Of a stretch of 64,000 bases of DNA, positions 1 through 12,383 are shown piece by piece. The DNA is taken from assembly GCF_018139145.2 (NCBI RefSeq), contig NC_059471.1:88434520-88498519 (forward strand). The letters are read 5' to 3'. Numbering within the stretch: the first letter of the stretch is position 1; each line of letters opens with the position of its first letter. A program made the translations under genes and the position numbers. Below the pieces are notes generated by a model that saw only the letters and a program-made list of their open reading frames with translations, did not search any database and was not told where the DNA came from. This DNA is from Gymnogyps californianus (taxonomy: Eukaryota > Chordata > Aves > Accipitriformes > Cathartidae).

Positions 1-1087
1 AGCATTTGTGTCAGCCTTGTGTGATATGTCCAGCCTTGCAGATGTCAGAACAACTGATAGAAATTTTTTTCAGATAACAGGGCACATTATAGATTATTTC
101 TGTAGACATCTTGAAGGAGAACAATTATAGGTAACCAGCCCTTTCTGGGGACTAGTGATTTTACTTTCTTTGTGCTTGTCACGTAGCTCTGAGTCTTGGC
201 AGCGACTCTTTTCTTTTGTAGTGTCACTTTGGACAAGAGGAAGAAGGTACATGTAGGGCGAGGTCAAATGTAATTGTTATGGTATCTTAGCAAATTTCTC
301 TCTATCTGCAGAACTGCCCATCTGTTTCTGTGCTTGCTCTTAGCCCACACTTATTACAAGGAAGCCACTTTTGTTAAGGTAGCTTAAGCAATGTAGTTAG
401 AACATCTTTGTGATTTCTCTTTAAGCTGACACTTGCTGCTTGTTTCTAAAATATTTTTGCAAATGAAGTATCCATTAATATTTTGAACCACTAAGAAATC
501 TTTCGAACAGAACATGACTTAAACTTTCTTGCTGTATTTTGACAGTACATAAAGCCTGATTTGGATTATGGGGAGGCTTTTTTTTTTTTTTGGTTCAATA
601 GGAAAGAATGAAGAATCTTAAGGATTCTTAAGATCTTAAAGATCCAGCTTTCCCCCCAAAAGACCTTGAAAATCAAGTATTGTAAACAGTATTGTGTTTG
701 GAAAAACTGAATTTATGGTTGCAATGTCATCGTCTTATTTGAGATGGAAAGAACAAGCATTAAATTGGGATTGGGACATGACAAATAAGTAGATATTATG
801 GTCAGCCTAAGATTATACCCTTCTGGTTTTCAAGCCCTGAACAAAGATGAAAACTAGCTTGTCTCTAGTAATCTACTTTTGTTTGTAGAGCTTTAAATAG
901 AATTTGCCCTTTCCTGACAAATGGGCTATAAGCATGCAGAGAAAAAGGGATTAGAATGGATACCAGTTTCACACTTGTAAACTAGTTACTAAAATGAGTG
1001 TTCTGCTTGTAGTCTTTCACATACAGGGTGAACTTTGCTAGTTGTCTCTAGATGATTTTGATAAATCAGTGTTCTGTTGTTTTGTAG
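1..1087 (+). other. PDK3: PDK3 intron (window starts inside it)
   Basis: No exon of the kinase was found here. The stretch is AT-rich intronic sequence ending in the acceptor TTTTGTAG at 1080-1087. I see no recognisable mobile element. Confidence 0.7.
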
Positions 1088-1165
1088 ATGCTTATGAAAC
1101 AGCTAAGATGTTATGTGAACAGTACTATCTGGTGGCACCTGATCTGGAAGTTGAAGAATTCAATG
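1088..1165 (+). CDS. PDK3: PDK3 internal exon, start of the ATP-binding half
   Basis: 78-bp exon between acceptor TTTGTAG and donor GTAATT. It begins at codon position 2 (the G of GAT comes from the previous exon) and ends after codon position 1. It encodes AYETAKMLCEQYYLVAPDLE and then VEEFN, which is typical of PDK3. This is the linker from the N-terminal helical domain into the kinase (GHKL) domain, roughly residues 199-225 by family length. Confidence 0.93.
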
Positions 1166-3320
1166 GTAATTGTGAAATTAATTTAAGTGATGTGTGTAAG
1201 AAAAAGCATTTCTACTATCTGTGATTTCTAGTTTTGTTAAGTAATTGTAAGTTATAACTTGAACTCTGCAGTCCTGTATGCAGAGTTACTCTTCTTCTTC
1301 TGATGTGTCTACATAGGCACCTGAATTACAGTTTATCATCATGACATGTTTACTTCTTGATGCTGAATGCAGAGTGCTATCTGCTGAATTTGCTATCACT
1401 TTAAGGAAGATAAAGTGGTCAAGAATCCTCATAACTGGGAAGGAAATATGCCTGCCTTCTAACTAATCTTTTAATAGAGCTAAAATTTGTTTCATTTTGA
1501 AGTATGCTTATAAATTCCACTGTCAGTCTCTGCACCAGTGGTGAGCTCTTCTGAGTAAGATGACAAAATTAGAAATTTTTTTACATAGTCTATGCTTTAA
1601 GTCCTATCACAAACTTCTCACATGAAAATCTGTTTCAAGTTGATTGCAAAGATGAAAATTGGATGCTATGAAACTGGTGAGACAGTCCTTGTCAGTGTAT
1701 TGACTGATTTTTGTTCATCATTTCTATTGACAAACGGTAGATTTTTTTTTCTTTTAAAGTTAAAAAAAGAAATTGTCTTGAGTGATCCTGTCACAAATTT
1801 TGGACAGCTGTCCAAACATAAGACTAAGACGTTTCCAAACTTCAGCAGAAGAATTGCTAAAGTCTCAGAAATAGGTAACGCTCAAAATGGAGAGAGTGAT
1901 GTATGGGAACATACGTTCGTCAAAGTACTACTTAATATTGTAGAAATACTTCTCTACACAAAGTGATATTGTCAACACTGAGGCATTACTACCAGCCCCA
2001 TCTCCCAAAACCAAAGGACCCTACTTTCCCCCCTCCAAAACTGAGTGATTTTAGAGCTAAAAGTACTGAGTGCTGCGGCAGAGGAATCAGTGCAAAGCTC
2101 ATTTGAAGGCCTAAGGAAAAAGATCCAACGTTAGAGAAAACAAGTTGCTGGATCTCATAAAAAAAGAAGCGAGGAAAGAATCACTTGTTTCCTTTAAACT
2201 AGCTTATTATCAACATGAGGAAAGCGACTTTGCAAATTACCTCACAAGAGCAACAATAACATGTTTTCTACGTGTACTCTATGCCTCAAACAAGTACGAA
2301 TCAGTCTGCCTTGGTTTTGGTGACGCATAAGAGAATTGGAGTATAGACTCTGACAAAATTAACACAATAAAACAGAAAGTTGCCTTGCAACTGATTTTGC
2401 AGAGCATTGTTTTGGTCTTCTCCTTTTCCTCGGAGTTTTCACTGCTGGGTCTCTTAAAGTAATAACTGGTATTATTATCAGCCCTCAGTGCCAAAAAGGA
2501 TGAAGTTGACTTCAGTCACGTTCTGTGTGCATGTTTGTATCTTCCTGCAATTTATGAAGCAGACATTTAGAGACTTTTCTTCAATGTGAACTGCTGCTGA
2601 GTCTGACAAGCTGTGACTCTATAGTTTAATGCCAGTAGATATTTGAATGTTCAGGGATGACTGCATCTTCAGCACCAAAACTGTCCTGGAATGTATTAAA
2701 TGCAGCTGTATTATTTCCTGCCAAATCAATTAGCACTCTAGCATTCAGAGCTGTGCCAAGCCATACACCGCTGCTAAAACACTAACAACAGGACAACAGT
2801 GGACAAACAATTTGGTTATGATTTAGAATAAGAAAACTGTGATATTGTTTGAAATATATTTTGAAAATTTTTATGAATACTTTAGATTTTATATGTTTTA
2901 ATTAAGGGAAAAGATGTAGTTGTTTTTAGAATATTTAAACAGTGCATTTTTTTAATTAAGAATCTTTTTGTGCAGCAAATATTATGCTTAAAAGAAAGTT
3001 TCCCACTTAAGTGGGAAAGTTCTTGTAGTTAACGTCAGTACGAAAACAAGCACTGCTTAGTAAATTTTCATATCTAAACAAAGTCTGCTGACGTAGATGT
3101 CTTTGAAAATCATCATTAGAATGTGTTATTTCAGGTGATAGCAGTAACTGAAATTTATGGTTTTACTTCATGGAGCTAATCTTGCACTTGGAAAATTAGC
3201 ACATGCTTACATACTTGTCTTTGCCTACAGTTTCATGTTATTCCTGTAAATAGAAATGCTACAAAATACTGTTTCGAAAAAAAAATAATTTGACTTTTTT
3301 ATTTTTTTTTTTTTTTTTAG
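1166..3320 (+). other. PDK3: PDK3 intron
   Basis: Intron of 2155 bp with a long T tract before the acceptor at 3319-3320. It contains a perfect 20-bp palindrome at 2999-3018. Short open frames at 1622-1966 and 2145-2330 have no splice or family support. Confidence 0.75.
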
Positions 3321-3397
3321 CTAAAGCTCCAAACAAGCCTATTCAAGTAGTCTATGTACCTTCTCATTTGTTTCATATGTTATTTGAATTATTCAAG
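3321..3397 (+). CDS. PDK3: PDK3 internal exon, first half of the N-box helix
   Basis: 77-bp exon after a T-rich acceptor, donor AAG|GTAGGT. Its first two bases complete an Ala codon, then 25 codons follow, ending in phase 0. It reads APNKPIQVVYVPSHLFHMLF and then ELFK. In GHKL kinases the Glu of ELFKN is the catalytic base region and the following Asn (next exon) co-ordinates Mg-ATP; the motif spans this splice junction. Confidence 0.95.
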
Positions 3398-4628
3398 GTA
3401 GGTTGCACTTGTTAATATTTGGAAGGGTCTTGTGAACTTACATTACTGTTGAAATTGAGATTCTTTTCAGTTACAGTTCTTAAATGTTATTTCAGTTTTC
3501 CTTTCTTAAACTTATTCTTAAACAAGTGAAGAGGGTTTGAAACTGTTAAAAGCTAGGCTTACAGCCCTTTCTTATGCCCTTGTGTACTTAAAAAAAATTT
3601 CTGTGTTTTCCCACTTCTCCTTTTGTGCTTTTGCAGCTGATTAACTTAAAACACTCAGTCTGTTTTTGCAATGATGATTTATTCATTACCTTGCAGTTTT
3701 CATAAACTTGCTTCGTTATTGCATATTTGAGGACTGGTTAGGCTCAGTGTCTTTATTGTGAAAACAGCCCATATGTCTTTGAATAGTGTAAATGACATGC
3801 TTTGTTTTGTTTTTATTTGTGTTTTCTGAATAATTGGAACAACAGTGAAAATGGAACATGTGAGAGCTATTGGATGCTTTTGAATAAGATAGGTGGTCTC
3901 TAGGTGGTGCAATTGAACACCAGAAATTCAGGGGAAAAAAATGCATTTGGTCAGAGAGAAACTTTTCCTAAATAATGGTATTTGGGGCTTGATTTCTGAC
4001 ATTTTTCAAGTACGTTCATTTAGATCTTCCCCTATTTTGCCATTTGTAACATTAGTTCTAGGGCAGAACAGGTGAGAATTTGTACACTACTTGTAGGTAT
4101 GTTTTGGTACAAGTCATGAAACAGTATGAAACCAGTAAGTTGTAGCTGTAAGTAGTGGTAATCTGTGATGGACTGGCAGTGGAAACTCTGTTAATAGATA
4201 TGATAAAGTCAGATTGATAGATGGTAGCTTAACAATTATGTGACCCAGGCTGAGAAAATCAAAGCTTGTTCTCTGTGGTAAACATCACTATTGGTGTTCT
4301 GCAAGTTGGAGGTGAAGGATGTTGCCATCCCTTATATATAATTACTTGATTTCATACCGAAAAAAAAGTTTTCTTGCTTTATGTTCTCTGACTCTATGTC
4401 AAATAGATAAAAGTATGTATAATGGAGTTCTGATGTAAAAGTTTAACTGGACAATTCATTGACTTGCAAGCACTTCTTGAATTTGTTTTAAATACGGCCT
4501 TTTCTGTCTTGTATACAAATGTAGGACAAAGTATCTAGATTCAACAAAATAAATGCAAGTTCTAAGTTGTCACAAAAAGCATATATGGTAAAGTTAGAAT
4601 CAAAGACACTTTTTTCTTTTATCTTCAG
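3398..4628 (+). other. PDK3: PDK3 intron
   Basis: Ordinary AT-rich intron of 1231 bp ending in TTTATCTTCAG. I see no repeat or gene in it. Confidence 0.75.
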
Positions 4629-4730
4629 AATTCAATGAGAGCTACAGTGGAATTGCATGAAGGTAAGAGAGAACGCTATCCATCGATCAAAACCTTAGTC
4701 ACTTTGGGGAAAGAAGATCTATCTATTAAG
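4629..4730 (+). CDS. PDK3: PDK3 internal exon, N-box Asn and following strand
   Basis: 102-bp exon (34 codons, phase 0 to 0), acceptor CTTCAG, donor AAG|GTAAAT. It starts NSMRATVELHEGKRERYPSI and ends TLGKEDLSIK. The leading Asn completes the N-box begun in the previous exon. The HEGKRERYP loop is the variable segment between isozymes. Confidence 0.95.
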
Positions 4731-5342
4731 GTAAATGCCTAAAAATAATATGCAGCTTCCAAACCTTGTAGGTTTAGAATAGTATGACTTGTGATTTGAA
4801 AAGGCAAGTTAATGACTGTATCATTTCTGACACTTGCTTCATATTCATTAGAATAGAATATTTTCAGTTGGAAGTGACCTACAAGGATCATCTAGTCCAA
4901 CTGCCTGACCACTTCAGGGCTGACCAAAAGTTAAAGCGTGTTATTAAGGGCTTTGTCCAAATGCCTCTTGAACTCTCACAGGCTTGGGGCACCGACCACC
5001 TCTCTAGGAAGCCTGTTCCAGTGTTTGACCACCCTCTCGGTAAAGGAATGCTTCCTCATGTCCAGTCTGAACCTCCCCTGGCACAGCTTTGAACCATTCC
5101 CTCACGTCCTATCACTGGATCCCAGGGAGAAGAGACCAGCACCTCCCTCTCCATTTCCCCTCCTCAGGAAGCTGTAGAGCACATAGGCGTCACCCCTCAG
5201 CCTCCTTTTTTCCAAACTGGACAAATCCAAAGTCCTTAGCTGCTCCTTTAATATTTCTAAAGTCATTTAGATAATGCTGCTTGAGTTTTGCAGGCTTTTT
5301 TCAGAACATAATGTTTAAAACTCTTAACTTTTCATTCCTTAG
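4731..5342 (+). other. PDK3: PDK3 intron with CR1 insertion
   Basis: Short intron of 612 bp, most of it occupied by a CR1 3' end (see 4851-5250). Open frames between 4784 and 5274 lie in the LINE and are not genes. Confidence 0.8.
4851..5250 (-). mobile_element. CR1 LINE, 5'-truncated, minus orientation
   Basis: Read on the + strand, the segment opens with the complement of a CR1 3' end (GTTGGAAGTGACC, then GATCATCTAGTCCAACTGCC). It continues with the typical CR1 stretch about a 'gggcaccgaccacctctctaggaagcctgttccagtg'-type sequence, given here only in part: CCTGTTCCAGTGTTTGACC at about 5011. The 3' end is therefore on the left and the 5' truncation near 5250. CR1 is the dominant avian LINE. 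Moderate decay indicates an old copy. Confidence 0.88.
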
Positions 5343-5453
5343 ATAAGTGATCAAGGTGGAGGTGTACCATTAAGAAAAATAGACAGATTGTTTAACTACA
5401 TGTACTCAACAGCACCCAGGCCTAGTTTGGAGCCCTCGCGAGCTGTGCCTTTG
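5343..5453 (+). CDS. PDK3: PDK3 internal exon, G1 box and ATP lid
   Basis: 111-bp exon (37 codons, phase 0 to 0), acceptor CCTTAG, donor TTG|GTAAGC. It contains the G1 box [14 protein letters not shown], whose Asp contacts the adenine of ATP, followed by [13 protein letters not shown], the start of the ATP lid. The residue after the Asp is Gln here, where mammalian PDK3 has Leu by my recollection. This position varies between isozymes and the catalytic residues are intact. Confidence 0.95.
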
Positions 5454-7078
5454 GTAAGCAATTGCAATATGTATTTAAATGTCCCTTTGCACTACTCTGG
5501 TTGTACATTTCCCTTCACTGCAATCTTCTGGATCAGGTTTTCCGTTGAAGAAACTGTTTATCATTAGCAATTCTGTGCAGGTAAAACGTATCAGGAGAAA
5601 ATGGGTTCTGTTATCATCAGTTAGTCTTTGGAATAGAAAATTGCCTTTCTTTGTCTTGACATTATATTCTTGGAAACAAGCATGTCTGGATAAGCACAAT
5701 ATTTTCACAGGTTAATGGACAGGATTTTTAGTGCTATATTACTGAGAAGGTGGATAACCTAATGAGCTCCTCTTTGGCGTGTAAATTACTGTTTATCTAA
5801 GTTTCCTATAATAATGTATTGAAAAGGTAAGCCACGCTCAGAATTACAGCACTTGAGAAACACCTCCTGGTAATGCACAAGCTTATATTGAACTTTGAAA
5901 ATTATTTTTATATAAGTTATGGACTGTAAAAACACATTTAAAAAAATAAATTCCAAAACCTGCATGTGATATGAACACTTTTGGTATATTTCTGTTCAGT
6001 TGGAAATATCTCATGTGATATTCCCTTCTGAGATGTATCAGGGTCAGATTTCAAACAAACAAAATTCCCCATAGTTTCTTCTAAGCAGGGAATTATTTCA
6101 GTGTTGAACGTGTAGATTCTTTTAGTAAGCATGATTTTCTAAATTATTATTAAAATTAAATTATTATTTCTAAATTATTTTATTGAATTACATATTGGCT
6201 CATTGTGAAAAAAATGATATAGTTACTGTTCCATATGACTGGCTTTCAATAAGTGGATTAATACTGATACTGTATTCTTGCCTCTTCTCATCTTTGTTCT
6301 CTGTTGCTTCTGATGCAATCCTTTATCTGCAAGCATGTCAAGAAAAAGTTGATTCTTTGAGAAATTTGCTTTCCTTATTTAGGAACACTCATCTAGCATG
6401 TTCTTAAGTGTTGTGTTTTGTTTTGGTTTTTTTTTTTCCTGCTGATACTTCTGTGCTTGAAGTGCCTTCAGGCAGCTAATAAAATGTGGCACAGAGAGTA
6501 TGTGACTATTTCTGATACAAAACAATTAACAGTGAACTGAGGGTGAAACCAGTTCAGAGTGGTTCAGAGATAATAAATTCCCTTTTAGATTTTTAGCAGA
6601 AAGTCTTTATGGTACTGTCTTAGCCCACAGTTCATAACATTGTGGCACATAAGTATATTGCATTGTTTTCACCAGTGTTTGATGCCAGCGCGGTAGGTGT
6701 GAAACCCAGTTCTGTATCTGCATTGACTTGATATTAATCCTTCACAGCTCCTACCTCTACAACGCATCTTAGTAATATGTTTCAAACTTTTACTTTTTCA
6801 TAGAAAATCTTCTTGAATTAGATGAGTGATAAGGAACAGGCCTTAATTCAAAGATAAACTTTTTTCTTTATTTCAAGAATGGTAGAATCTTTCTTGATTC
6901 ACAATCTGCCTTTGCTGAGACGGAACAATTTACTGTGTCAGCCTACAAGGATTTCCTGAAACTTCTTCTCACTATAAACTTATACCTTGATTACCAGTCG
7001 TATTCACTATTAAAATATCTCTTCCTTTGTGGCGCTCTGATTGTAAAATGTGTTCATTTTAGGATTGACACTATTATT

Positions 7079-7079
<1 letters not shown>

Positions 7080-7115
<36 letters not shown>
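7080..7115. repeat. Poly(C) tract, 36 bases
   Basis: An uninterrupted run of 36 C after ...CTATTATTT and before GTGGATC. On the complementary strand it is a G36 run, so G-quadruplex or i-motif formation is likely. The length is unreliable because such runs are hard to sequence. Confidence 0.95.
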
Positions 7116-7116
<1 letters not shown>

Positions 7117-9319
7117 TGGATCTTTAGCAATGCATTCCTGTGTTTAATTTCTTCATCTTCAAGACCGCTTACTTTGATTCTGTGGCATTTATACTTAGTA
7201 TTCTTCTATTGTACCCCATTTTCAGGCCTTGTTTTTCTCTTCAGACTATACGTCACTGTAGTCAGACCTGCAAAGTATCCCCCTCTCTTGTGAACCTGGC
7301 AGCTTTTGCCCTGTGAGTCTGACTGATGCCTGTACATTACTGAATGTTGAGAAGAGTTGTTAAGCTCTGTTATTTATATGTGTGTGCAGAAAGAAAAAAG
7401 TCAAGAACTGGGAGTCTGTGGCATATCTTTCCACTAAGAGGAAAAAGGACTTGGCAGTGAAGCTTGACGCATCATGTATTATGGCCCAGATCTAGTTATA
7501 AAACCAATTATACTATACTTTGTATGTCAGTCTAGAAATAAAAATCCTTCGGCAGAAATGTTACGCATAAATCCTCTTCGAAGTCCATACAGAAGGAGAG
7601 TTTCTGTATTGCTTAGTGCCAAAGACCAAACCACTTAAGAATTTTGGTGCTCCAGAAGGTAGGTAGGTCTGTGCTTGTGTCATTCTTGACTTAGATAATA
7701 TTCTAAACTAAATTGCAGTGCAATGTAAATAGACATATTTTTCTGTTCTAACAATCCCTCCCCTTGTTGTGTGATCCCCTGTCTAGTTTATGAAATATTC
7801 ATGGACTTGGGGAGTGGAAGAGAGGGTCTTTTTGTTGAATGGTGAAAATTCTTTCTCAGTGTCATTGCAAATGTTGTTTAAAAACTGCTGAGAAACCTTG
7901 TTACCATGGCAGCATTCAGATTCTAGCAGGTCTTGTGTTCATCTATACTGCTATACGCATAGTGGAAATGTTAGAAACACATGGTAATGTTTAATGATAA
8001 TTAGGTTTTCTTAGAGAATTTAATGATTCTCCCTCTGGCAGCATTTGTTTATAGTGGGAGAAACGTGGCTTAAATTAGGTTTAATTAAACCTGTAGACAC
8101 TAGTAACACAGAAATATAATGATTTCCTATTTGTATAATGCATACTGTAATATTTAATGAGAAATTGACTCTAAAAAGCTTTCCCTTCTCAAGGCAGATG
8201 TGCCATCATTGACTATATTCTGTCATCTGTGTCAAGCACAGACCTATGTAGTAATCACTTCCTGTTAATTGTCTGTTGCAAAATAGACATTTTGCAAGGT
8301 CTTGCCTTAACAAGGTACTCATCTGGGATCTATTGTCTTCATATTTCTTACAAGTTATCTGTTTTGGAAAATACCCTGAAGACAATGTAGAGAAGAGACT
8401 GACAGGAAATTTTTGGAAGAGGGCAGTATGAAATAATTATTTGGGCTAGCACAGAGTGTAAAAAGATTTTCCTGGAAGGAGCAGGAGGCAAACAGAACTT
8501 GGGCATGGGTTTCAAGGAGGTGTAATTCTGGAGAGAGGAAACTATATGTGTTTTCAGGATTGCTTGATACTGTCATTTACTTGAGCTGTTCCTGGGGGTA
8601 TATACTATCTACAATTTGCCTTTTGGTTGCTGTGCTTTTTAGTTTCTGTAATGTATGTATTGTCTGGTCTCCAGAAAAAATGCAAGTCAGTTTTTGGAAT
8701 CTTTTTAGTTCTTTCTAAGACAGTCAAATAACTTCCATTTTTTAGAGGTTAAGAAAGAAATGCATCTCATTTCAAGACCAGATGTTTGAAAGTGATGCAT
8801 GTGTCTCTAGTGGGAGTCTTTGAGAATTATGTTTTTAAAGCATACTGTTGTTTGAAAAAGGGCAGCTAAGCAACTGTTTTAACTATGGAAATGGACACTA
8901 ATAACTATGAGAAGCAGTGTGAGTAGAAAAGGGCATCTTTGGCATTTCTGTTTCTCATTTTGCTCAGAACAACTGAGTGAGCAACTCTAACCAGTTTAAG
9001 ATCACTAAATTTTGACTTCTGTAAAAACAAGGCGAAGAGGTCAAAAGATACTGTAGAGATAGTAGATGAGAGCAAGAGAATTTGTGATGGGTACTGTAGT
9101 ACGAAGTTCTTTAATGTTCACCCCTCAAGGGATTTCCTGTAAAATGATACCACATATTAGCTGTGTATAATGCTTACAAGTCCTCTTTCTTAGCCTTCTC
9201 TTTTTTTGTATCATTTTGGGGCTTTGTTTTTAAGATTCAGAGTGTGATTCTCAGTCATCTGTCAGGTTGCCTTTGTAGAAATATTATAGTGGAATAAGTG
9301 TATTGGTTTTCTGAACACT

Positions 9320-9902
9320 TGTGCTGGTTTTGGCTGGGGTAGAGTTAATTTTCTTCATAGTAGCTGGTATGGGGCTAGGTTTTGGATTTGTGCTGGAAAC
9401 TGTTGATAACACAGGGATCTTTTCATTACTGCTGAGCAGTGCTTACACAGAGTCAAGGTCTTCTCTGCCTCTCACACCACCCCACCAGCGAGTAGGCTGG
9501 GGGTGCACAAGAAGTTCGGAGGGGACACAGCTGGGACAGCTGACCCCAACTGACCAAAGGGATATTCCAGACCACATGACATCATGCTCTGCATATCAAG
9601 CTGGGGGAAGTGGGGGATGTTCGGAGTGATGGCGTTTGTCTTCCCAAGTACCCATTACATGTGATGGAGCCCTGCTTTCCGGGAGATGGCTGAACACCTG
9701 CCTGCCGATGGGAAGTGGTGAATGAATTCCTTGTTTTGCTTTGCTTGCATGCACGGCTTTTGCTTTACTTATTAAACTGCCTTTATCTCAATCCATGAGT
9801 TTTCTCACTTTTACTCTTCTGACTCTCCCCACCATCCCTTTGGGGGGAAGTGAGTGAGCGGCTGTGTGGTGCTTAGTTGCCAGCTGGGGTTAAACCATGA
9901 CA
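9320..9902 (+). mobile_element. Solo LTR of an avian ERVL-like endogenous retrovirus (copy 1)
   Basis: 583 bp bounded by TGTGCTGG and CCATGACA. It shares its body with the LTR at 25275-25860: GAGTTAATTTT, GTTGATAACAC, GACCAAAGGGATATTCC and TATTAAACTGCC occur in the same order. The flanks ACACT/AAACT match at 4 of 5 bases, a decayed 5-bp target duplication. No internal retroviral genes remain, so this is a recombined solo LTR. Its AATAAA region is mutated. Confidence 0.82.
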
Positions 9903-11007
9903 AAACTATAGGTGTCTAATTCTTCTTGTAATCCACCCTTACAGAAAAGTTGTATTACTCCATTGCCTTGTATATCCTTCTTTTCAAATGCTTGTGTGTC
10001 TGGAATCCTTCCCTTATTGCTCTGGATAGTCCTGAAAAATTCAGGGGGGGTTCGGGTGAATAATCAGCCACTGTGATTCTCAGCACATACCCAGTCATCT
10101 GAAAGAGTAGATGTGTAGACCGAAATCTTACTCCCTGGCTGCAGTGAGAGAGGCTTGGGGTTTTTATAACTTTTTCTGACAAGAGTGGGTTGGAAAAGGT
10201 GCCAAGTGTTGACCTTGTTGCAGCTATGGTTATAAATATTAGTGTTGTAAATTTAAAATCTAAAATTTGTACCTGTCAAGTCTACTGTGCTTTGAAAATT
10301 GTGTGGTCTGTACAGGGTCTCAGTCCTCAGTAGATCATTCAGTGCTGTGGAATCCTGATCTTTTGTTAGATGGGTAAACAACAGCGAGGATTATTTGCCT
10401 TGTATTGCTTTGTATGTAGTCCTCTGCAGTAGTCTTCCAATCTCTATTGCAGTATGGCATCAGCAATCACTTAATAGTGTGACCTAGATGAAGTAAACAG
10501 AGTGGCCTCTGGCTTCCTTGGGTAGTCTCCTAAGTGTGGAGACGTTTGAGAATAATAATCCCAGGCTTGGGGGAGAAAAAACATGCTGTCAAAAATCTGA
10601 TTTTTACGAAAGAAAGAATGGAATGTTACAGCATTGGTAATCATAGTGAGGAAGCAGTAGAGAGTATCGGTTTGCTTTGATGATTGGAGGCAGCATGTAC
10701 TGTATGTTACACCTACCTGCCTCTTTGAGAAAATGCAAAATGGACAAGGTAGTCCTAACAAAGGACTCTGATATTTTTCCCTTTTCCGTACTTAAACTAA
10801 AAAATCATGCCTAGGAAAAAAGGAGCTTGCTCAAAAGGCTGAATACCAGCTTATAGTGTAGGCTGAGTAATAAAGGAAAGCTTTAAAAGTAATTTGATGC
10901 AAATCTAATATTTGGGTATCTTCTGTTTTATAAATGAATGCAGTGATCTGTTGCATTTTTTTTTAACTTTCCATTATGTTTTTTCTTTTGTTTTCTTGTT
11001 TTTGTAG

Positions 11008-11121
11008 GCTGGGTTTGGCTATGGCTTGCCAATTTCTCGTCTGTACGCTAGGTACTTTCAAGGTGACCTTAAACTCTACTCAATGGAAGGCGTTGGTTCA
11101 GATGCTGTAATTTATTTGAAG
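11008..11121 (+). CDS. PDK3: PDK3 internal exon, G2 box
   Basis: 114-bp exon (38 codons, phase 0 to 0), acceptor TTTGTAG, donor AAG|GTATGA. It starts with the glycine-rich G2 box [17 protein letters not shown], which closes over the ATP phosphates, then [20 protein letters not shown], the last strands of the kinase domain. Confidence 0.95.
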
Positions 11122-12239
11122 GTATGAATTTGACCCTTTTGTAAGCTAGTAATGCAGTGCAGTTTCTTTATAGCAGGCTGAATAAGTGAACTTTCTCTCT
11201 TTTCACTCTTCAACTTGTTTTCAAATTTGTAATTGCTGTCTTCGTTATATTTTATCTAAATCAGTTACACAGAATCCTAAAAAACAAGGTTATAAATATT
11301 AACCCGGCACTAATACTAGTTAGTTTGCTTTGGTTTTGTTTGGTTTTTTTTTCAGTCCCGTGTTGTATCTTTGTATTTTGTTAATCCATCATAAGTGCTG
11401 AATTTTCAAAGAACTGTGTGATGAGAGACAATTTTGGTTAATACTTTTTGATTCTAAAAGTTTTGACCGCAGTAAAACTGAGAAGACTATTGACTAACTC
11501 CTGACTAGTACAGATTTTTTTTCTGTGCAGTTCTTGACCTTTGTGCAATAGACTGTATTGATCCTGTTGTCATATTTTGGGAGATCCCAGGCTACGCAGG
11601 GGCTTAATGTTGAAACTAACTGCTTGAATTTCATCAGGGAATTTAAAAGAATATAGTGTATAGCTCATGCGTAGGTCGTTGACTTAGCATTGCCGCTGTG
11701 CCTTGCTGTATGTGGCAAGTGAGTTGTGGAGTCCTGTGCTAACTTTAGTTTCTGATGGGTTTAATCCGGTGCATGTATGTGTGGAGGAAAAAGGTATGGT
11801 CTTTCTCAGAGGAAAAAGGCATGCTAATGGGCTGATCAGTCCTCACAGATCAGTGTGCTGACAGAGTCCGAGCTTGCTGGAGAAGTGAAATGTTTAAGTA
11901 AAGTATCTGGCTGCCCCGTGTCAATGACAAATCTCCCTAAAATGTTTTTGACCAAAACTTCCTTCCTTGCTGTCTTTGTAGACACCGCTCCCTGGAAAGA
12001 AGGGAAATATTTGAAAGTGTTACTATTTTCTTTTAACTTTTACTGTGACTAGTACTTTGACTATGACTACAGTGATTAGTCACAGCGAAACTATTTTCAA
12101 AATAGTGTTGTGACACGTAACACTTGGATAATTGAGACACTTGTTTGATACAGAAGTTGTAACTGTAGAACTCCTCAGAGTATCGTCTTGCTCTTGGTAT
12201 CTCTAATGATATCTTACCATTGCTTTTGTTTTTCCATAG
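11122..12239 (+). other. PDK3: PDK3 last intron
   Basis: Intron of 1118 bp with no recognisable repeat. The acceptor TTTTTCCATAG ends at 12239. Confidence 0.75.
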
Positions 12240-12383
12240 GCCCTTTCAAGTGAATCATTTGAAAGACTTCCCGTTTTTAATAAGTCAGCATGGCGACACT
12301 ACAAGACCACACCTGAAGCAGATGACTGGAGCAATCCTAGCAGTGAACCAAGGGATGCTTCTAAATATAAAGCTAATCGATAA
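12240..12383 (+). CDS. PDK3: PDK3 terminal coding exon
   Basis: 144 bp: 47 codons plus TAA at 12381-12383, entered in phase 0. It encodes ALSSESFERLPVFNKSAW, then RHYKTTPEADDW, and ends SKYKANR. EADDW holds the C-terminal DW motif through which PDK dimers cross over and couple to the E2 lipoyl domain. The tail ends at the length of the shorter mammalian isoform (about 406 residues). I see no splice donor around the stop that would allow the longer tail known in mammals. Confidence 0.96.
   Translation, partial: ALSSESFERLPVFNKSAWRHYKTTPEADDWSNPSSEPRDASKYKANR

Larger units (their letters stand above)
5454..11007 (+). other. PDK3: PDK3 intron (5.5 kb)
   Basis: Large intron with two notable items: a 36-base cytosine run at 7080-7115 and a solo LTR at 9320-9902. 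The rest is unremarkable AT-rich sequence. It ends in a long pyrimidine tract and TTTGTAG. Confidence 0.8.

Noticed and set aside
4784..5274. Three overlapping open frames
   Set aside because: They lie in the antisense of a 5'-truncated CR1 3' region.
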